This document shows, piece by piece, positions 11,988 to 23,548 of a stretch of DNA of 64,000 nucleotides; the stretch's first letter is position 1, and each line of letters starts with the position of its first letter. The DNA is from Sycobia sp. Sy_11 (taxonomy: Eukaryota > Arthropoda > Insecta > Hymenoptera > Epichrysomallidae), in contig JACCIC010000001.1 in NCBI GenBank assembly GCA_018907035.1, positions 4,570,001-4,634,000 of the forward strand. The letters run 5' to 3'. The notes under the pieces were generated by a model. It did not search any database and had not been told where the DNA came from. It saw nothing but the letters and a program-made list of their open reading frames with translations. A program made the position numbers and the translations under genes.

Positions 11988-13400
11988 AATTTTACAGTTT
12001 TTAAATTAATTGGAGATTTAATAGATAGTGATTCACTCAGTTTTAGTAGGATTAAGTATATGTTTATTTGGAAAAACCACATCTTGAGATTCTTTAAATC
12101 AACAGTAATTTATGCTGTTTGATAGATGGGACCACTAAAATAGTGATTAAGTATAATTTTTTGACAAAATGGTAATAAGACTTTTGTGATAAGGCAAATG
12201 TGAAATGAAGTTAGTTGAATAATATCTAATCTGTCAGAAATGTCTAATTTATTGTAATATACGTCTCTACTTTCAAATATTGAGCATTCAGAAACTCTCA
12301 TTCGAAACTATGAAAGATAGAAATCTTTTGTCTAGAAGATTTGACAATTAGTACGTAATGCCAGAAAATCTTCCCGTTCTTTTTCTTTGTCAATAAAATG
12401 TGAAGGGATGGATTAAAATATTTCAGCTTAAAATTTTACAATTAAAACAATGAATAATACAAAATTGTGATTTTATGTATATAGAAATTCATTTTAATAT
12501 GAATTTCGTACTTTTGTTTTTAAATTATGACGCACTCTTGCTTTTCAATGCTTTTTCCAAACCTTCTATTATTGCTATGCATTGGTTTTTCCAAAATAGA
12601 AGTTTTTTTGCCTAGAAGCTATGAGATTGCATTATTTTGTTCATACAGATCGAGCTTTATTACTTTTGACTTTGAGCTTTCATACTTTGATCCTTAAATA
12701 TTTAATATTAGCAGCTGTTTTTTCTTACTTTTAATAGAACTCCATAGTTCAAATCCGAGGGCCTTTTTTAATTTGAATGAAATCTGAATCGCCCTGCTAT
12801 CTAAAGGGCGGATTTTCATTAAAGCACACAATTGAGCGCGCTGACAATAAACGCCGTAGTATGTAAAAAGTTTTTTTTTTAATTTATTAAGATCAATTGA
12901 GAATAAAAATTTATTCCAAAACATTAAGAATCATATAATATATTATACTGTACTATTCCCAAGTGTCAATTACAAATTCGTTTATTATAAATTAGATATT
13001 CTGTTACGAAAGTCTTATAAAATTTCAGTCATCTACGAATAACCGATAAAATATTCATAGGTGTTGTATTATTCTATAGACGAGCTGTTCATTTAATTAT
13101 TTACGAATTAAAATTATTATGATCGATATTAACGTTGCAATTTCGTGTTACACATTCCAGTTTTCGATAAAAATCTTTCTTCACAAATATTAAATTCCGA
13201 ATTGGCTTTTTGCCATTTCGGGAGAATAATAAAACGGACATTGACTGATATCTGTATTTCAGGCTTCGTATTACAAGCACAAAAGGACGAAAATAGGGGC
13301 GTATCGGACCGGAGTCAAAGTGAACTAAATCGCTGTATCCCGGCTCCGAATAACAATATAAAGGCAGAAGTTGATAAATAAAAAAATTGGCCAAGCATAA
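11988..13400. other. AT-rich unique sequence, nothing recognised
   Basis: No coding, RNA or transposon signature was recognised. Short minus-strand open frames (12110-12301, 12694-12924) have no recognisable motif. Confidence 0.5.
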
Positions 13401-14330
13401 AAGACGGGCAAACCTTTTCCAAGACCGTAGTCCCGAGGCATTAATATTCTCCCTCCTCCTCCCGGGATGATTCATTTTGCCCCGGGGAGTCTTATTTTTG
13501 GCGCCTCCCTCCCCAATCGCCACTCGCGCGCGTCTAACTCTTTTGGCTCCTTTATCTCTATTCCGGGAAGATTCCGGCGTGTAGTTTCTAAATTCTTTAC
13601 TGCCGGTGCTTCTCTTTCGCTCGTCTGATACTCCCCGTGTCGCTTTCCTTGTCTCTGTTCCTTTTCGCCTGTCCTCACCCCGCCCCGTGTCGTAGCCAAT
13701 GGAAGACACGAGATTGTCTTTAAATAAACAATTATTTCTCTGCTATCGTGCAGTTCCGATTCGCGTCTTCCGCGCTTCCATTTTTTTCTCGCTCGCGACA
13801 CGGATGAGCAGTGAACGGGATAAAAAGCTCTCGGCTGGGCGAAAAGGAAATGGGAAAAAATCAGCACGATCGCGGCTGACAAACAATAAACCGTCGTTCT
13901 TTCTCTCTCTCTCTCTATTTTTCTCTCCTCCTCTTTCGAGCCATCTCGAAATGCAGTTACGCGCTAACTTTTTTATGTTTCACGCCCCCTCTGTCTCCCT
14001 CGCACCCTTTCCCCGCGTTCGTTACCCTTTACGCGCAGTTTGTCGGGCGATTTGTTTCATCCGCTGTTTTTCCCCTCCCTCCACTTCTCCCGCACTGCCC
14101 CACAATTTGCACAGAGCCAGCGCGGAGCGGCGCCAGCGGCGAACCGCGAGCGCGTCGACGATCGAGTTTTGACTTTAACTTCTCAATGGCACTTGGGAGC
14201 TTTAGTTGGTTCTGTAAGCACCCCTCTTGAACTTTTGCCATTTTTTTTCTCCTTTTTGTTAACCTCAGCCAACTGCGTGACCTTCGTTAAGTACTGTCGT
14301 TTCGTTTCACTTCGTAAACGCATTTATATT
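13400..14330. other. CpG-rich, pyrimidine-rich island
   Basis: About 900 bases of GC- and pyrimidine-rich sequence on the plus strand, with a short CT array at about 13900-13917 and many CG steps. Open frames of 70-200 codons overlap on both strands and in several phases (13101-13709 minus, 13472-13882 minus, 13699-14172 plus, 14040-14432 plus). This is the signature of low stop-codon density, not of a gene. No protein family is recognisable. It could be a regulatory island. Confidence 0.45.
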
Positions 14331-15032
14331 GCGTTTGCAGCTCGGGCTGGTGAAAACATAAAGGCAAACAAAGTATTCATTGAATATTTTTTTTTTATTA
14401 TCGACACTTTATATTCGTGTAATTTTATTTGAATGTTGTTACAGTAGTATGAGTGCTGTTTTTACTATTTGGAAAATATTATTAAAGAATATGAAAAAAA
14501 AATTTTAATTTACTATGTATCAGTATAATAAATATGCGACTGTAATTATTTGTTCAATTCAATACAATTATGAAGTTTTATTGCAGATATATTAAACTTG
14601 ATATAAATATAAATATCATGAAATCTATTATATAATTTTATACGAGGAACTATTCTCCTGATTATATAGTGCCCCATTAATTATGAAATTGAAATTACAA
14701 TTAATTACAAATTAATTACAAAATTATTACCTTAAAATTAATTTAACTAATGAAATTGGAGAAAAATAATATATTTCAATATAATATACAATCGACGAAA
14801 TTTCATATAACAAATGAATCGTAGTGAATACATACTAAAAGAAAATTTCATAGCCAGCATTCAATTTCATGTCCATTTTATAGTGCACTTGTGCATTAAA
14901 TGTAATCAATAAAAAAGCCATTTTCATTCGCTTCAGTTCATTTCGATAGAATACAGATAAAATATAAATTAAAATTTGTTTTGAAATAGAAAGAAAAATT
15001 TAAAATTGTACTTACATCGACTGTTATCGATT
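14331..15032. other. AT-rich unique sequence, nothing recognised
   Basis: AT-rich with short ATTACAAATTA-type repetitions near 14700. Nothing else was recognised. Confidence 0.5.
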
Positions 15033-15374
15033 ACATGAAAAAATATTTTTATCATTTTTACAATCTTCAGAAAAACGTAAAAAAAACTTTTACAATGAGA
15101 CTCGGACTGTCCTTGTTTATAATCACCTCCATAGAAACATCTGTTTGGAACGTTGGGCGAAACAGAAATAAGATACAATAAATTGCATATATAAATAGAG
15201 TTGCTTGAACTAGTCCGTTTCTCTTTTAATAAGCTAGTGTATTTAATAACTTAGTAATTTTTATTTCAAACTCTACGGGAGTGATTATAAACAAGAAAAG
15301 TTTAATGGTCAATATGTAATTATCTCTATATTACTTTATTTAGACTGAAAGGCCAATAAATATATTTTTTAATT
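15033..15374. mobile_element. MITE copy C, diverged, symmetrical long inverted repeat
   Basis: The left end (15033-15067) matches the MITE terminus AAATATTTTTATC...CTTACAGTCTT with several changes, and the right end (about 15342-15374) carries its diverged reverse complement. Inside, CCTTGTTTATAATCACC at about 15111-15127 is mirrored by the reverse complement of the same block at about 15289-15303. Both halves therefore resemble the left half of copy A, whereas copies A and B have different right halves. No coding capacity. The divergence suggests an older insertion than copy A. Confidence 0.6.
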
Positions 15375-15839
15375 TATTTTTATAGTGTTAAATAAATCGG
15401 GTTGAAAAAGAAATGGAGGGAAAATAGTTTAAATATCGTACGTCCACGTTTATGAATTTTGTTTATATTCATTATACGTTATTATAATTCAAAGGTAGTA
15501 TTTTTTACTTTATACGCGATATTACTACATGTTAAAAGTGTGCTAATTATAATACTACCAGCATAGACGCCGAGAATCGCTAAAGTATAAAACTTATGGC
15601 GAAAATGCATTCCGTAATTGAAACAAAAAAAAAAGAAAAGAAAGATAAGAACGCAGATCGGTCGCGTTAAACATCATTAAGATAGCGGACTCGATAATTG
15701 AAACAAACAGCTTGTAATTTTCATGGCGCGAAAGTAGTTCTGGATAGATAAGGTTTTTGCATCGAAAACACTGTGGCTCCATAAAGTGACCGAACAGATA
15801 AGCATTAGTACGATAGTTTCCGGATTTTTTTCACATTTA
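15375..15839. other. AT-rich unique sequence, nothing recognised
   Basis: No gene or repeat was recognised between the MITE copy and the next GC island. Confidence 0.5.
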
Positions 15840-16400
15840 AAAGCTCCCTCGTTAGCGAGGACCCGGAAACACATAGTCGACGGATACGAAGTGAAACGGC
15901 ATTCGAAAGAAGAAAAAAAAGCACTGTGCTGCGCGCAGTGTCAACGCGGAATTCCGGGGAGCCATCGGTATGTACGGCAAAGAAAAAACAACGAGCGCGC
16001 AGCTTTCCGTATTTATCCGCAGGAAGATGGTCGGGGTGGGAGGGTGCAAATGGAGGAGAATCCGAGAGTTCCCAAAGGCTGCGCGATTAAGGGAAACGAG
16101 CGAGTCGGGACTGACCGCCGATTTAGGAAGGGGGGAAAAAATTTGTACGCTTTCCCGGGAGAAGTGAGTAGCCGGACGGGGGGCGGAGGTTCTTCGGAGT
16201 GACGCGCGCATTGTTAATCCAAAACGAATTAGGTGGGCGTATAGTATGGGCGAGTTTTGTTTTTGACGCAACGACCGCCCCCTCCCCTTTCCATCATCTC
16301 TTCTTCTGTCCCTCTCGGGTTCAACGCACGCTTTATGATGATCGTGATGAAAGCCATCTCGGTCAAAATTTATTGTGCCCTGGCAGAGAGTTAGACGGAT
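15840..16400. other. GC/CpG-rich island
   Basis: About 560 bases of GC-rich sequence with overlapping open frames on both strands (for example 15852-16439 minus and 15786-16202 plus). The conceptual proteins are compositionally biased (Arg, Pro, Ser) and match no family I recognise, so they are treated as shadows of base composition. Confidence 0.45.
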
Positions 16401-16441
16401 AGATAACTGGACACATAATAATTTATGTGTAATAAACAAAG

Positions 16442-16444
<3 letters not shown>

Positions 16445-16482
<38 letters not shown>
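16445..16482. repeat. (AT)n microsatellite
   Basis: 38 bases of uninterrupted alternating AT. Confidence 0.95.
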
Positions 16483-16487
<5 letters not shown>

Positions 16488-18028
16488 TTTACATATCAGA
16501 GTATACTATAATTTTCATACAATATTGTAATTTTCATTTCTTGTGAATTTTATGATTACTGTTACGGACTGATTTATATTTTGTAATATTCATATTTTAT
16601 TATAACATTTATTATTAAAATATAAGCTTTAGGTGTAAGTTTTCTCAAGGCGAAACTTAATATAATTTCGTCGAATAGTTCTAATTACTGATAACGTTAA
16701 GATTTTGTAAATGTTTTAGTTATTTAAATGGAAGTGCTTATTACTACAATAAGATATAAAATACAATCTTAAGATGTACCGTGTGTATGTAGTGTTAAGA
16801 TTTAATTATTATAATAAAATCAATTCGTGAAATTGAAACTGAAATCGGAGAACTGTTTGTATTAGGATAATATTACTCGGCGTGACTAAAATTATGAATA
16901 CAGACGACTGATAATTATTGGATATTAGTCATAAACAGAATTATATAATATAATACTATTAAGCTTTAGAAAGTTATGATAGAAATGTAAATCTAGAATT
17001 ATTACAAATCATGATTTTAATGGTGATTTAAATATTACACGATGCTTTAAAATTATATTCGACTATATTATCATCTGAGAGAAGAAAACTTGTATTGTTA
17101 TTTGTAAAGGAAGTCAACGAAATTTCTATATTTTATTATAGTTTTTATTTACGAATTTAATTAAATCTATATAGTTAAAGTAGAAAATACGCATTCGAAT
17201 TTAGTAAGTATTATTTAAGTATATTATATATATTATATATTATGACATCTCGAGTGGCGTTGTAATAATCAGTGCTGTGACTGGAAAATTTCTTACATAA
17301 TTTCTACAATGAATAGATGTATGCAATTGAGAGATTCGGTGCCGGGCCCGGAAAACGTAGGTTTTCGAAATCTCTACTTTCTTTGGCATGTATTTGTTTG
17401 GTGGAAAATATGTCTTTTTTCGAAAACTGTTGAACTCTATCAAAACATAGAGATACATTCTACAAAACGTAGGAATAAAATTGTCCACAAAGATTGGATT
17501 TTTTTTTCGGGCCATGTGACTGCGAGACAAAGCTGTTCGAGATTTTCGCGTAACGTTACATCCTTTATCGTTAAGTTCATGGAACCTACGCCGATTAGTG
17601 GAGGCCGAGACTATAAAAATACGACCGTGTTTATTCGAGTCATGATTATTTCGCTGGCATGAAGTTTTATTTCATAGTCCATCAGTTAATAATAATTACT
17701 CTTAAATCTATATACACAGATTCGAGCATGCGGACAGGCGTACATATACAGTCACGAATATATCCACATTATGATGAAATCACTAAATATTGTAGGTTTC
17801 TGGTGCAATTATGAAGTATTTTGTTTTTGTATTAAAAAGTTACGAAATATTTTTTTTGTTTTAATTGGTTACATTTTCGAATCTCGTATTGTAAGAAATT
17901 TTAAACTCACGGTTTGAAAAGATGTGAAAAATAAACGACTCAGGCAAACTGAGTGATAATGAGCTTCAGGTAACAAATTTCGGTGAACTCTGAATCGAAA
18001 AAGGAGTTTCGGTATTCGTAAAACAATT

Positions 18029-18029
<1 letters not shown>
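16483..18029. other. AT-rich sequence with a more balanced block at 17240-17700
   Basis: Mostly AT-rich with nothing recognised. Between about 17240 and 17700 both strands stay open for 96-117 codons in even composition, but the predicted peptides match nothing I know. A TATAAAAA motif lies at 17612-17619, and TCATGA at 17640-17645 places an A 30 bases downstream, a spacing usual for a TATA box and start site. The initiator match is poor. Confidence 0.35.

Positions 18030-18074
<45 letters not shown>
18030..18074. repeat. (TA)n microsatellite
   Basis: About 45 bases of uninterrupted alternating TA. Confidence 0.95.
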
Positions 18075-18078
<4 letters not shown>

Positions 18079-18360
18079 CATATAAAATATAGATAGATAG
18101 CAGTAGAGATACATCATTTCTAACAGGTCTGAATCCTGAGTAATATCTATCGTGTTCTGTGGATTATGAAGACGTCATCAAACATAAATAAATAAATACA
18201 TAGATATAGATGTACATTTGTTTATATAACAAGACGCAATGTCTTAAACACAGTAATAAATTTATTAAATTATACTTCTGAAATTTTCTACAGTATCTGG
18301 TGATATATTGTTGAAGATGTAATGGTACTGAAGCTATAGTAAATACTGTACAACATAGTA

Positions 18361-18386
18361 TTTCGAGTACAAGTAAGTTTCCAGCG
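18361..18386 (+). repeat. Mariner terminal inverted repeat, left
   Basis: Begins directly after the TA at 18359-18360 and matches the reverse complement of 19522-19547 at 21 of 26 positions, including CAAGTAAGTTTCCAGCG against CAAATAAGTTTCCAGCG. Confidence 0.85.
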
Positions 18387-18439
18387 TTTTTTTCTCGAGA
18401 ATTTGAGGTGTTATTATGAAAACATGCTTGCATATCCTT

Positions 18440-19340
18440 TACTCAAAGTACCGTGCATAGGAAGCTATAATTTTTTTCCATCTTTCTGACTATCATTTAT
18501 GAATTCCAGACCAGAAAATTGTTTTCCTTTCTAGCCCAAGAACGTATTGAATCATTTTTTGAATCCCTCTACAAGTAGTAGTCAGATGATGCCAAGTCTG
18601 GACTGTAAGGTAGGCGAGGTAGAATTTTCCATCCACTATTCTCTAAATAGTTTTTGACCAAAATCGCAACATCTGTCTGAGCGTTATCGTGATGAAAAAT
18701 GACGGACTTATGCGTGGTCTCAAATTCTGTCCATTTTTCCTGAATTGCTCGCATGAAAAGAATAAGCTGGATTCTGTACAATGGTCCCTTGATGGTTTGA
18801 CCACTCGGCAGTAGTTCGTCGTACAGGATACCCTTTTGATCCCATCTTATACAGAGTATGGCTTTATGTACGTGCATATTTCATTTCGACATCGATTAGG
18901 CGGATTCGCCGGACTTTTTATACGATTCTCTGCATTTAGGGTGTTCATAATCAATCCATTTTTCAACACCAGTCACAATTCCTTACAAAAATTATTGATT
19001 TTTATCCGCTGTAGTAATTCGTAAGACATTCAGTTTCCAACCTTTTGAATGAATCCCAATGCTTTAGATTCGGCTTGTTATTTGGTGCCAAATGCTGCAA
19101 CAATTTCGTCTTGAATTCAACATGGATCCTCATCCAGCAAAACGTCTAATTCCTCAACTTCAAAACTTTTCAGCTTTCCGGAGCAACCCTTGTCTTCAAC
19201 TTCAAAATCACCACTTGTAAACCGTTTCAATCACTTGTGACACGTCGATCCACTAATATTTTCCGTTCCATAACTTTTCGAAAGCGAACGATAGGCCTCA
19301 GCACTATTGCTTATATTAAAGAATAGAAACAGCGCTTTCC
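18440..19340 (-). pseudogene. Mariner transposase pseudogene
   Basis: Cut-and-paste DD34D transposase, read from about 19340 down to 18440. Visible pieces in order: an N-terminal helix-turn-helix region (motif SGDFEVEDK) with frameshifts and stops; TGVEKW at about 18956-18973; WDQKG at about 18839; HDNA with Asp at 18686-18688; YSPDLASSDYYL with Asp at 18581-18583. The last two aspartates are separated by 34 residues, diagnostic for mariner. The position 92 residues before the second Asp, normally the first catalytic Asp of TGDE, is Val (GTT at 18965-18967). In-frame stops include TAA at 18896-18898, TGA at 18881-18883 and one directly after DYYL. The C-terminal RKMEKN block matches the end of the family. 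Inactive. Confidence 0.9.
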
Positions 19341-19521
19341 ACAAATGACGTTTATTTTGCTGGAAACTTGCTATAATTTTGCTCGATAAAATAAACGACA
19401 CCGAAAGAAATATTCAAATATAATTCTACAAAGTTATTGGCAGATACAGGATCTACAAATATAACACATGCAGTCCAATATTTCAGCCCGAGATCCACTG
19501 ATGAAGCCATCTTTTGAGAAT

Positions 19522-19547
19522 CGCTGGAAACTTATTTGTAGACCCAA
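19522..19547 (-). repeat. Mariner terminal inverted repeat, right
   Basis: The outer end of the element at the transposase 5' side. Read on the minus strand it begins TTGGGTCTACAAATAAG and is followed outward by TA at 19548-19549. Confidence 0.85.
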
Positions 19548-19786
19548 TAGTAAGTTGGTATCATAAAATGTTCTTGATATCTTGATTACTATGGTTACTG
19601 CATATAGAACATTCTATTATATATATATATATTTTATTCGATATATACATTATACGTTATCAGTAAAATATTTAAAAGACAAGGCACATATTTAACCCAG
19701 TCACCCTTTCAATACATACTTCAGCTATGTCATAAATATAAAGTTCGAATTTAGAAGTGATAAGTGCATAAGAGCGTCAGAGAGAT

Positions 19787-19827
<41 letters not shown>

Positions 19828-20339
19828 GGCAGACAGAGAACGCAATAGATGTAATGGAATAATTTGAAAGATCTACACGTATCCATCTTATAAGTAGAAA
19901 TAGTCAACGTGTGTTCGGACGTATCTAGTGTTATTCGATAAGTATCATTATTACTAACGTATTCAACCTTTTGCACGCCCACTTGGAATTACAATCGCCC
20001 GTAAACTTTGCATGAAAGAAGCTCAAATTCCATTATTCCTATTTGCGATTTTACGTGCAAGGTTTGCGTAAATTCCAACTGAATTCAAACACATGCATTG
20101 CTGAGATTTATCGCACTTAAACTTGGCCTTTTAGCAAGTTATGAAATGGCAATGTATCATTGTTCTTTCGAAGCAAGCGTCGATAAACGATAATATTTGA
20201 CGTTCTATACGGAATCTACCGCTACCTAACTTCGATATCTGTCTGAGAAATGCGTGATTTTTAAAAACATAAACGGCTCTATAAAATTCAATGATTCATA
20301 CATCAGCGACATTTACTTATTTATCTTGTTTTTACATTA
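19548..20339. other. AT-rich flank with a GA microsatellite
   Basis: Contains a short AT repeat near 19619-19631 and the (GA)n array at 19790-19824; otherwise no gene or repeat family was recognised. Confidence 0.5.
19790..19824. repeat. (GA)n microsatellite
   Basis: About 35 bases of uninterrupted alternating AG. Confidence 0.95.
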
Positions 20340-20790
20340 AATTTATCATATACTACAGTTACCGGGTCTGCACGGCCTTGGCAAGCGAGCGGGAATGCGG
20401 TACATTTGATTCGCGCTCTTGTGACAGTCGATAATCTCTCCGTTAAGGAGAATCCGAGGTCGAGTCGGATGAAGCGCGGATACGCGCAAGGTCGGCCTCA
20501 TTCCCTTCACCCTCGTAGATTCTCGACGTCGAAGGGAACTCGAGCCTAGCCGTACAGTTCGAGAAAGGCGCCACAGGAATTCCCCCGAACCTCTCTCCAT
20601 CCCCGATTTTGCATACGGCAAGTATACACGCACATAAACGCGCAACACTCGGGCTATCCTAAGAGTTTCTATGGTCTCGATCGATCTTTTCCCCTTCGTT
20701 TCCGTTAAAGGCTCAGGGAAGATGAGAATTGGAGGGGGGAGAGGAGTCGGGACACGTTCTTTCTTTTCCCTGCCCCTGAATTAATGGATT
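20340..20790. other. GC/CpG-rich island
   Basis: A block of even-to-high GC with many CpG steps. A minus-strand open frame of 100 codons (20346-20648) has no recognisable domain. The block ends in a purine-rich run around 20730-20750. Confidence 0.4.
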
Positions 20791-21890
20791 TTTTTTCACC
20801 CTGACAGTTGTACACTCTATCTCCGTTTGGATGTCGGACTATTTTTGCATTATGAAGAACGCTATTTTTAAATTCAATTTCATTATTCGATCAAGTACAT
20901 TTAATGCGCTGGTAGAAAGGCTGCGATAAAAAGAAAAACACGTCCAATAAGCATGTTATACGAAGGATTTTCAGTTTGAAATTTATTTAATTTTTCGAAA
21001 TGATGTGCTGGAAAGAATTTCCTTGCAAATAAATATAAATCTCGATCGTCAATATTTTATTTGGATAAAAAGGCGTGATAAATTTGAATGAGTTCTGTTA
21101 CGCGATGCACTTATTCTGTATTAATGATCCGGGCACAAGGCATGCGAGTCTGTCGTTTGTTATAAGAGTGCGCAAATCGTTGAGTCCGTCTGACGCACGT
21201 CGACGATTATAAGAATCAGTAGCATTTTTCTGAGGTAATCTCACTACATTATCTATTCAACTTTTACTGCGTGTACATGCCCTCAAACCTTTTTGCATCT
21301 TACTTACAAGAAATTCCGGTTCACAGCTGAATTCATAGATTTTATAAAAAAAATCGGACGACCAATGGTTCTTTATTTCATGATATTATTATTTCTAAAA
21401 GTGATTTTTTTAAATAGCTTGCCTGTATTTTGTTGTTTATTTTGATTTTTGAATTATGCCAATAATAAATACTATTTTTAGCCTCTACAAATAGCTGGTG
21501 CTTTGAAATATTGACATTAATTATTAGTAATATAAACAATGATTTTAATTAAATATATCTTTAAATTCATGTGAAATTCGTAATTTAGTTTTTTCCAACA
21601 CTCGAATCATCAATCGTCACATCGGCGAAAATGCGTAGGATAGGATAAATCCATTGGTACGTCAAAAAATTGTTTATAGTAATTCGTTTGAATTATTACT
21701 GTTCTTTACTTGAACAAACATTATTTTAAACCTTTTTATATTATTCCCTTCGAACTGATCTCTGTTCTCTTCTTATATCGATCTATTTCTATTTTGAATC
21801 TCTATTCCTCACCTTTCCCGTCTATTTCTCTTTATCCCCATAGCTTCGATGAAAGTTAAGAATCGCGGCGATTAAGCTCAAACTTGCTCA
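20791..21890. other. AT-rich unique sequence, nothing recognised
   Basis: A pyrimidine-rich run ending CCCCATAG near 21842 looks like a splice acceptor, but the sequence after it meets stop codons early and no downstream donor-flanked open block was identified, so no exon is called. Confidence 0.45.
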
Positions 21891-22351
21891 GGTACTTCTC
21901 CATTTCATTCGTCGTTCGGCCTAGTTTCTCGCCCTTGCCCTTTGTAAATTTCCAACACCGGATCTCCTCGCATCCTACTCCTCATCCCTCTATCTCTCTC
22001 TCCCCGTTCGCAAGATAATATTCGAGGACCGCGTCGACGCGTAGAACCCGGGATGCGGGCGGCGTTGGGGGAAGGGGGAGGGGTAACTTTTGTATAAAGA
22101 GCAATTAGCTCCGTTACGAGAGGAGGAGGCGACGCGCGGCGCGATCGTTCCGGGCAGAAGCGTCGGCGGTCTTCGGCCGTGGCCGACGACGAAGAGGCGG
22201 AGCGGCCAGAATTCGAGTGCGGTGGCTTTTGGAGAGATATGGAAAGTAAACTGAAAATGGGACACTGTTTGAATCCCGTCGAGGCGGGATGGAAGGTTAT
22301 TATTGCTTTTCTCACGCGATTTGGTAGAAAATCGGGTTAAATGCGCGTGCT

Positions 22352-22398
<47 letters not shown>

Positions 22399-22410
22399 TA
22401 GAGAGAGTTG
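21891..22410. other. CpG-rich island ending in a GA array
   Basis: Dense CpG between about 22020 and 22230, with two overlapping minus-strand open frames in different phases (21905-22315 and 21990-22265) that show no domains. A GA array follows at 22352-22408. The pairing of a CpG block with a GA tract repeats that seen at 8.9-9.5 kb and 28.4 kb. Confidence 0.45.
22352..22408. repeat. (GA)n microsatellite, slightly interrupted
   Basis: Alternating GA with AAAG, GGGA and ATAG interruptions over about 57 bases. Confidence 0.93.
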
Positions 22411-23487
22411 ACACCGAATGAAAAGCTGGTGTATGCAATTGAATATGTATATATAGTTAGTTGTAAAAGTAGCGCTTTAATGCGCTGGAAAAGTTAGTAA
22501 ATTGAAATCCAAATTTACTTATTCCCTGCCAAGGATTTCAATGTAATAAAAAAATTATTTCCTTAATCATTTTAGTTTCGTAATCTAATCAAGTTTCGTT
22601 AAGAAATACAAAATATACGTTTACGATATATTTTTTGTTGAATATTTTTTGGAAAATGCAATAAACCCCGATCAGGAGTTTAACTGTCCTTTTTTATAAT
22701 AATATCGTATTATTTTTAATAGATCGGTGCTACAGGACTTCTGCGTATTTTTTGACACTGAAATGAATGAATTGTATATAAAATAAATCAAAAACTGCAT
22801 AAAAGTAATATTTAAATTCCATTTTTTAGAAAGTAATAGTGCATTTCTAATCGTATAACCACTACTGACCAGAGTATCATTTTTCAAATAAAAAAAATTT
22901 TCGAAACAAAATCAAAATAATAATTATTTCGATTATTTTCAACATTCCATCAAGTAATAATAAATATTACATTGAAGATTACTAATATTCAAGTTTTTAC
23001 TCTGTTTAGTTTATTCTTTTAAGTCCTCCTCATTATATATCTACAATACCTTACATGTTGGTAGTTAATTGAATATTTATTTACATTTACTAAAAATTTT
23101 TTGAGAATATACATATATATGTAGACTAGATCTATATGTATAGACTAACTGTTAAACAATGTACTAATTGTTTAACATATTCATTTTACTCTATTGGTGA
23201 TTAATTATTAACGTCAAAACATTCAACAAACTTACTTTGACCAAAATGTCGGAGAATTAAATATTCAAAAAAATATCATTATTGTATACTTTCACCTTAA
23301 CCTAATTTTCTCGTAAACATCGTAGTGCCTTTTTTATTTCATTGATTTTTTTTCCTTTTTTTCACGCTCTACCGAGCCCGCCCATAGTACGTGAGCGTCT
23401 TCGTAACTACGAGAATATACGCATCGAGGATAGCTCGTAAACATTCGATTAACGGGGTCAAACTACTCGCCCTGTCTCTTCTCCTTG

Positions 23488-23489
<2 letters not shown>
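22411..23489. other. AT-rich unique sequence, nothing recognised
   Basis: AT-rich with a small GC-richer patch at about 23365-23460. No coding or mobile-element signature was recognised. Confidence 0.5.

Positions 23490-23545
<56 letters not shown>
23490..23545. repeat. (AT)n microsatellite
   Basis: 56 bases of uninterrupted alternating AT. Confidence 0.95.

Positions 23546-23548
<3 letters not shown>

Larger units (their letters stand above)
18361..19547 (-). mobile_element. Decayed full-length mariner (Tc1/mariner) transposon
   Basis: The 1187 bp element is bounded by imperfect 26 bp inverted repeats (18361-18386 and 19522-19547, 21 of 26 matching; both contain TAAGTTTCCAGCG) and flanked by TA at 18359-18360 and 19548-19549, the mariner target duplication. 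The minus strand encodes a broken transposase. The TTGGGT...TAAGT...GCG terminus and the protein motifs fit the mellifera/mauritiana side of the mariners, though I cannot place it exactly. Size and ends are those of a complete insertion, so decay has been by point mutation and small indels, not truncation. No autonomous activity is expected. Confidence 0.92.

Noticed and set aside
13101..13709. 202-codon open frame on the minus strand
   Set aside because: It lies partly in a GC-rich island where several other frames on both strands are equally open; no family resemblance or splice context.
15852..16439. 195-codon open frame on the minus strand
   Set aside because: It overlaps open frames on the plus strand and has biased composition; best explained by low stop density in the CpG-rich island.
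21780..21860. Splice acceptor with a following exon
   Set aside because: The pyrimidine tract and CCCCATAG look good, but stop codons follow quickly and no matching donor or conserved peptide was found.
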